Source: Sandaracinaceae bacterium
GTDB taxonomy: Bacteria; Myxococcota_A; Polyangia; Polyangiales; Sandaracinaceae
Length of the DNA stretch: 64,000 nucleotides
Assembly (NCBI GenBank): GCA_020633195.1
Contig: JACKEC010000017.1
Location: 310,001 to 374,000, forward strand
Reading direction: 5' to 3'
The notes below the pieces were generated by a model. It was not told the DNA's origin. It worked only from the letters and a program-made list of their open reading frames with translations, and did no database searches. The position numbers and the translations under genes were made by a program. Shown here piece after piece: positions 59,878 through 64,000 of this stretch (positions are counted from its first letter, which is position 1; the number at the start of each line of letters is the position of its first letter).

Positions 59878-60789
59878 ATGACCTCCGCGCCCAGCCGTTT
59901 TCGTGAGCTCGAGGACGCGATCGACGGGATCGTCCAGAGCTACGACGAGGGCCGCGAGATCGACCACCTCGAGAGCGCCGCGCTCCCCAACAAGCGCAGC
60001 GTGATCGAGGCGTTCCACCACCTCGAGCACGTGATCTACATGGGCTTCTACAGCCCGCGATCGCTCCACCGCGACAACCTGCGGCACGCGGTCGCCGAGC
60101 ACATGTACGCCGCCTACGAGCTGCTCCTCGAGCAGATCGATCGCGCGCTCCACTACGACCACTGGATGGGTCGCGCGACGCGCCGGCCGGCCGCAGGCTC
60201 GGGCGAGGAGGCGCTCCTCGCGCTCTATCGCGAGCTGCCGGAGCTGCGCCGCAAGCTCAACCTCGACGTCAACGCGGCGTTCTTGGGCGACCCCGCCGCC
60301 TCGAGCATCGAGGAGATCGTCTTCAGCTATCCGTCGATCCGGGCGCTCACCGCGTATCGGGTCGCCCACGAGCTGCGCCTCCGCGGCGTGCCGATGATCC
60401 CGCGCATCCTCTCCGAGCACGCGCACTCCGAGACGGGGATCGACATCAACCCGGGCGCGCGGATCGGCGAGCGCTTCTTCATCGATCACGGCACCGGCGT
60501 GGTGATCGGCGAGACCGCGGTGATCGGCGACGACGTGAAGCTCTACCAGGGCGTGACGCTCGGCGCGCTGAGCGTCCCCGACACCGACGCCGCCGCGGAT
60601 CGGCAGCGGCACCCGACCATCGAGGACGGCGTCACGATCTACTCGGGCGCCACGATCCTCGGCGGCGACACGGTCATCGGCGAGGGCTCGGTGATCGGCG
60701 GCAACGTCTGGCTCGTGCGCTCGGTCCCCGCGGGCTCGAAGGTGTTCGGGCGGGCCCGGGAGCCCGAGGTCACGCCCGAGCCCGAGTGA
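59878..60789 (+). CDS. cysE: Serine O-acetyltransferase (CysE/EpsC type)
   Basis: 303 aa. A helical N-terminal domain (about 1-170) is followed by a left-handed parallel beta-helix of hexapeptide repeats. Active-site motifs HSETGIDINPGA and FIDHGTGVVIGE carry the catalytic His/Asp residues. The long N-terminal domain is the EpsC form. It makes O-acetylserine from serine and acetyl-CoA, the first step of cysteine synthesis. No cysK is next to it. The gene behind encodes a rhodanese fusion, so a shared sulfur role is possible. Confidence 0.93.
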   Translation: MTSAPSRFRELEDAIDGIVQSYDEGREIDHLESAALPNKRSVIEAFHHLEHVIYMGFYSPRSLHRDNLRHAVAEHMYAAYELLLEQIDRALHYDHWMGRATRRPAAGSGEEALLALYRELPELRRKLNLDVNAAFLGDPAASSIEEIVFSYPSIRALTAYRVAHELRLRGVPMIPRILSEHAHSETGIDINPGARIGERFFIDHGTGVVIGETAVIGDDVKLYQGVTLGALSVPDTDAAADRQRHPTIEDGVTIYSGATILGGDTVIGEGSVIGGNVWLVRSVPAGSKVFGRAREPEVTPEPE

Positions 60790-60806
60790 CGCTATCCTCG
60801 CGGCGC

Positions 60807-61868
60807 ATGCGCATCGCGGTCTTGTCGCTCCTCCTCGTCGCCTGCGGCGGGGCCCCCACCGAACCCCGGACCACCCCGCCCGAAGCGACCGGCGAGGGCG
60901 GCGCGCTCTACGCGCAGTACTGCGCGCTCTGCCACGGCGAGGCGGGGGAGGGCTACGCCGCGGACAACGCGACGCGGCTCCGAGGGCAAAGCTTCTTGAC
61001 GACCGCGTCCGACGACTTCCTCGCGATGTCGATCGCCCGCGGCCGGCCGCACACCGCGATGGCCGGCTACTCGTCGAACTTCGGCGGCCCCCTCGAGGAC
61101 CCGCAGATCGACGCGATCGTCCAGCACCTGCGGGCCTGGCAGACCGAGGCGAGCCTCGACCTCGGGGAGGCGCCGCTCGAGGGCGACGCGGAGAACGGCG
61201 CGCAGGTCTTCGCGCAGCGCTGCGCGTCGTGCCACGGGCAGCTCGGCAACGGCGGCTCCGCGCAGAGCCTCAACCGCTGGACGTTCCTGTCGCGCGCCAC
61301 CGACCCGTTCCTCCGGCACGCGATCGTGAACGGCCGCGAGGAGACGCCCATGCCGGCGTTCGGTGACGAGCTCGAGCCACAGGCGATCGACGACATCGTC
61401 GTGTTCCTGCGGCGCTTCGAGGAGGAGCACGACGTCGTGCCGCGCTACATGGCGCCGCCGAGCCTCGAGCAGATGACGGTGATCCGTCACCCGGACGGGC
61501 CGACCCCGGCCTTCACGCTGCGCGAGGAGCGCTTCGTGTCCGCGGCGCAGGTCCGCGACGCGCTGGCCGCGAGCAGCCGGATCGTCCTCCTCGACGCGCG
61601 GCCGACCAGCGACTGGCTGATCGAGCGGATCCCCGGCGCGCTGCCGGTCCCCTACTACGCCATCGATCCGATCGTCGCGCGGCTCCCCCGAGACGGCACG
61701 TGGATCGTCGCGTACTGCGGCTGCCCGCACGCCGCGAGCGGCGAGGTCGTCGATCACCTGCGCGAGGCCGGCTTCGAGCACGCGGTGGTGCTCGACGAGG
61801 GCGTCTACCACTGGATCGAGGCCGGCTATCCGACGGAGTCCGGTCCACTTGACGCCCCGGCGGAATGA
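60807..61868 (+). CDS. Dihaem cytochrome c-rhodanese fusion lipoprotein
   Basis: 353 aa. Lipobox LLVAC (Cys13). Two class I cytochrome c domains have CXXCH at 39-43 (CALCH) and 139-143 (CASCH). A rhodanese domain fills about 245-340, with Cys304 in the active loop YCGCPHAAS and a second Cys at 306. Rhodaneses move sulfane sulfur, so the protein couples electron transfer with sulfur handling in the periplasm. I prefer the ATG at 60807; a GTG at 60786 overlapping the cysE stop would add 7 residues. Co-transcription with cysE and fabI is likely. Confidence 0.87.
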   Translation: MRIAVLSLLLVACGGAPTEPRTTPPEATGEGGALYAQYCALCHGEAGEGYAADNATRLRGQSFLTTASDDFLAMSIARGRPHTAMAGYSSNFGGPLEDPQIDAIVQHLRAWQTEASLDLGEAPLEGDAENGAQVFAQRCASCHGQLGNGGSAQSLNRWTFLSRATDPFLRHAIVNGREETPMPAFGDELEPQAIDDIVVFLRRFEEEHDVVPRYMAPPSLEQMTVIRHPDGPTPAFTLREERFVSAAQVRDALAASSRIVLLDARPTSDWLIERIPGALPVPYYAIDPIVARLPRDGTWIVAYCGCPHAASGEVVDHLREAGFEHAVVLDEGVYHWIEAGYPTESGPLDAPAE

Positions 61869-61886
61869 GCGAGCCTACCGACCCTC

Positions 61887-62804
61887 ATGTCGCTCAGCAT
61901 CGATCTCAAGGGTAAGCGCGCATTCGTCGCCGGCGTCGCCGACGACGGCGGGTTTGGGTTCGCGATCGCCAAGGCGCTGGCCGAGGCGGGCGCCACGGTC
62001 TGCGTCGGCACCTGGCCGCCCGCGCTGAACATCTTCGAGACGCTCCTGCGCCGCGGGAAGATCGACGCGTCGCTCGCGCTCGAGGGCGGGGGCACGCTCG
62101 AGTTCGAGCGCATCGTGCCCCTCGACGCGGAGTACGACGTGCTGACGGACGCGCCCGCGGAGATCCGCGAGAACCGTCGCTACAAGGACCGCGGCGACTT
62201 CTCGATCGCCGGCGCCGCGGCGCTCTTCGAGGCCGAGTACGGCTCGCCGTGCTTCGACGTCGTCGTGCACTCGCTCGCGAACGGCCCCGAGGTCAAGAAG
62301 CCGCTCCTCGAGACCAGCCGCTCCGGGTACCTGTCGGCGATGAGCGCGAGCGCGTACTCGTTCGTGTCGCTCGTCTCGCGCTTCGGGCCCCTGATGCGAC
62401 CGGGCGGGAGCTTCCTGTGCCTGTCGTACCTGGCCGCCGAGCGCGTCGTGCCGGGGTACGGCGGGGGCATGAGCTCGGCGAAGGCGGCGCTCGAGTCCGA
62501 CACCCGCGTCCTCGCCTTCGAGGCCGGCCGCAAGTGGGGGCACCGCGTGAACGCCATCAGCGCCGGGCCGTACGCGTCCCGCGCGGCGTCGGCGATCGGC
62601 TTGATCGGCCGGATGATCGACCACTACGAGAAGAACGCGCCGATCGTGCAGCCGCTCCAGGCCGAAGAGGTCGGCCGCGCGGCGGCGTTCCTGTGCAGCC
62701 CGCTCGCGAGCGCGATCACGGGGACGACCCTCCACGTCGATCACGGCTACCACGCGATGGCGGTGCCGGCGGATCTGGGAGAGGCGTCCGAAGCCGAGGG
62801 GTGA
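61887..62804 (+). CDS. fabI: Enoyl-[acyl-carrier-protein] reductase, plastid/chlamydia type
   Basis: 305 aa, longer than the 260 of most bacterial FabI. Motifs are those of the plant and chlamydial branch: KGKRAFVAGVADD at the NADH site, GTWPPALNIFETLLRRGK, HSLANGPEVKKPLLETSR, and the active-site block PGYGGGMSSAKAALESDTR. The last has Tyr and Lys eight positions apart. The insert after the second strand (about 65-105) also fits. It reduces enoyl-ACP in the last step of each fatty-acid elongation cycle. Myxobacteria are among the bacteria carrying this form. Confidence 0.95.
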   Translation: MSLSIDLKGKRAFVAGVADDGGFGFAIAKALAEAGATVCVGTWPPALNIFETLLRRGKIDASLALEGGGTLEFERIVPLDAEYDVLTDAPAEIRENRRYKDRGDFSIAGAAALFEAEYGSPCFDVVVHSLANGPEVKKPLLETSRSGYLSAMSASAYSFVSLVSRFGPLMRPGGSFLCLSYLAAERVVPGYGGGMSSAKAALESDTRVLAFEAGRKWGHRVNAISAGPYASRAASAIGLIGRMIDHYEKNAPIVQPLQAEEVGRAAAFLCSPLASAITGTTLHVDHGYHAMAVPADLGEASEAEG

Positions 62805-62947
62805 ACGGGGGCGATCAGCCGAGGTCGGGGAAAAGCATGCGGCTACACCGAGCAAGGCTCGGGCCACACGCTCTCGACGGCTGACTCGCGTCGCTTCGAC
62901 AGGTTCTCACGGACCGGACATGCATTGGCGATCCGGGTCGGCCCCGG

Positions 62948-62969
62948 AAAACCGGGCGATCCGCCCGGT
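62948..62969 (-). terminator. Rho-independent terminator of the TPR gene
   Basis: ACCGGGCG (62951-62958) pairs with CGCCCGGT (62962-62969) around a 3-base loop, followed on the minus strand by TTTT. A second palindrome, GGAAGAA-AC-TTCTTCC, lies at 62990-63005, just after the TPR stop. The fabI-TPR gap (62805-63007) shows no gene. Confidence 0.6.
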
Positions 62970-63007
62970 GGGCCGACGAGCCCCGGCCGGGAAGAAACTT
63001 CTTCCAG

Positions 63008-63577
63008 CTACTGCAGAGTTACGAGGTCGATGTCCGCGGTCTCGATCTCGTGCAGGTCGGGGTGGAGCCGATCGGAGCGCGTGCGCTCGAGCAGGCCGAC
63101 GTGGCGCGGGTCGAGCTTGGCGGCGCGGCGGAAGTAGTACTCGGCCTCCTCGTCCTCTCGCATCGCGAAGTAGAGCTGGCCGATCTCGGCGTACACCCAC
63201 GCGATCTGACGGCCATCGGTGAGGTCGTGCAGGGCCTGCTTGTACAGGGACAAGGCGTCCTGCGGGCGCCCGCGAAGGCGCTGGATGCGCCCCATCTCGC
63301 TGAGCGCCGCGCCGGTGTGGCTCGGCGCCTTGGCCGCCCGGCGGAACACGGCCGCCGCCGCGCTCAGGTCACCCTGCTGCTCGAGCTGATAGGCGCGACC
63401 CATGAGCTCGGCCGCGCGCTGGGGGCTCATCGGAGGCACCAGCGGGGTCGCCGCCTTCTGCATCTCCTCGGCCCGCGCGAGCAGCAGCTCGAGGGGCGCC
63501 GACGGGGTCAACGCGGGGAGCGAGACGTCCGAGCGACGGGACGGGGGAGGGGGCGGCGGAAGGGGGCGATGTTCCAC
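63008..63577 (-). CDS. Tetratricopeptide-repeat protein
   Basis: 189 aa. A Pro-rich, unstructured N-terminus (1-25) is followed by three or four TPR units (AAELMGRAYQLEQQGDLSAAAAV; GAALSEMGRIQRLRGRPQDALS; AWVYAEIGQLYFAMREDEEAEY). The end is acidic. There is no signal peptide, so it is probably a cytoplasmic scaffold or regulator of unknown partner. Confidence 0.75.
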   Translation of the reverse strand: MEHRPLPPPPPPSRRSDVSLPALTPSAPLELLLARAEEMQKAATPLVPPMSPQRAAELMGRAYQLEQQGDLSAAAAVFRRAAKAPSHTGAALSEMGRIQRLRGRPQDALSLYKQALHDLTDGRQIAWVYAEIGQLYFAMREDEEAEYYFRRAAKLDPRHVGLLERTRSDRLHPDLHEIETADIDLVTLQ

Positions 63578-63691
63578 GAGCCACCAACTGTGCAGAGTTC
63601 GTGCCCCTGCCGTCGGCCGGGTGAAGCGCCCTTGGCGCGGCGCATCGAGTGGTGCCTGGATGCGACCGCTGGGGACGCGGGACCCGAGCGG

Positions 63692-64000
63692 TCAGGGCCC
63701 GCAGAGGTCGCTGAAGGGGGGGACCGCGGTCGTCCCGCCGAAGCGCGCGGGCACTCCGTCGAAGCCGAGCGCCGTGCTCACGGCGTCGCAGTCGAGCATC
63801 AGCGAGTCGGTGGTCGGGTCGCTGCGGACGTCGGCGACCCGCTCGACGAGCGCGTCGATGGTGATGCGATCGCTGCGCCCGGGGCAGACGCCGATCTGCG
63901 TGAGCGACGTGCTGATGTCGAGCAGCGCCCAGCGCCCCGCGAGCCGCGCCGCGGTCACCGCCGTCGCGTCCGCGTTGATCTCGAGCACGAGCACCGCGTC
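63692..64000 (-). CDS. C-terminal part of an unidentified protein (runs off the window)
   Basis: The frame is open to the window edge, so about 102 residues are visible and the start is missing. The visible part is alpha/beta with three Cys (IGVCPG, LDCDAV, DLCGP-stop) that could form disulfides, suggesting an exported protein. No family recognised. Confidence 0.5.
   Translation of the reverse strand, partial: DAVLVLEINADATAVTAARLAGRWALLDISTSLTQIGVCPGRSDRITIDALVERVADVRSDPTTDSLMLDCDAVSTALGFDGVPARFGGTTAVPPFSDLCGP

Overview
The window reads as chromosome of a myxobacterium (Myxococcota, probably the Polyangiales/Sandaracinaceae side). The basis is a very high G+C content, a MYXO-CTERM-like sorting tail, a eukaryote-like Ser/Thr kinase, a double-FHA protein, and an unusual density of lipoproteins (about 17) whose mature N-termini carry Asp-Ala-Gly-rich linkers. 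This is inference from sequence character; no database search was possible.

Layout. 1-12.7 kb: end of a redoxin, a minus-strand hemW-ccmA-ccmB block, dnaJ, a lytic transglycosylase-patatin pair, a Spy/CpxP-like protein, an Ig-like lipoprotein and a LolC/E-type permease with a large acidic insert. 12.87-25.29 kb: a genomic island in a tRNA-Gly(GCC) gene, bounded by an exact 49-bp direct repeat of the tRNA 3' half. It carries a 2019-aa RHS/YD-repeat lipoprotein with a C-terminal toxin-like domain, followed by overlapping small genes that look like immunity genes, a HEPN-domain protein and several gene remnants. No integrase is visible. 25.3-31.9 kb: kelch-like and Cys-rich lipoproteins, a HExxH metalloprotease and a membrane-anchored kinase; two Cys-rich lipoprotein genes lie between 34-bp direct repeats. 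32.1-35 kb: an ECF sigma / FecR-TPR / secreted-protein operon with 4-nt overlaps throughout. 35-43.2 kb: FG-GAP lipoprotein, orphan DNA methyltransferase, FHA protein, a divergent tubulin/FtsZ-like protein and a zinc-ribbon membrane protein. 43.2-46.2 kb: an M16 protease pair, one with and one without the zinc motif.

49.1-57.8 kb: a redox cluster. A TlpA-like thioredoxin and an outer-membrane barrel diverge from an 11-heme lipoprotein, a DUF3570-type barrel and a DUF4266-type lipoprotein; three further predicted single-heme proteins follow. Together these resemble a porin-cytochrome conduit across the outer membrane. 57.9-64 kb: small membrane and lipoproteins, CysE, a dihaem cytochrome-rhodanese fusion, a plastid/chlamydia-type enoyl-ACP reductase, a TPR protein and a truncated gene.

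The items most worth following up are the tRNA-Gly island with its RHS toxin and immunity array, the porin-cytochrome cluster, and the tubulin-like protein whose catalytic T7 loop appears to be lost.
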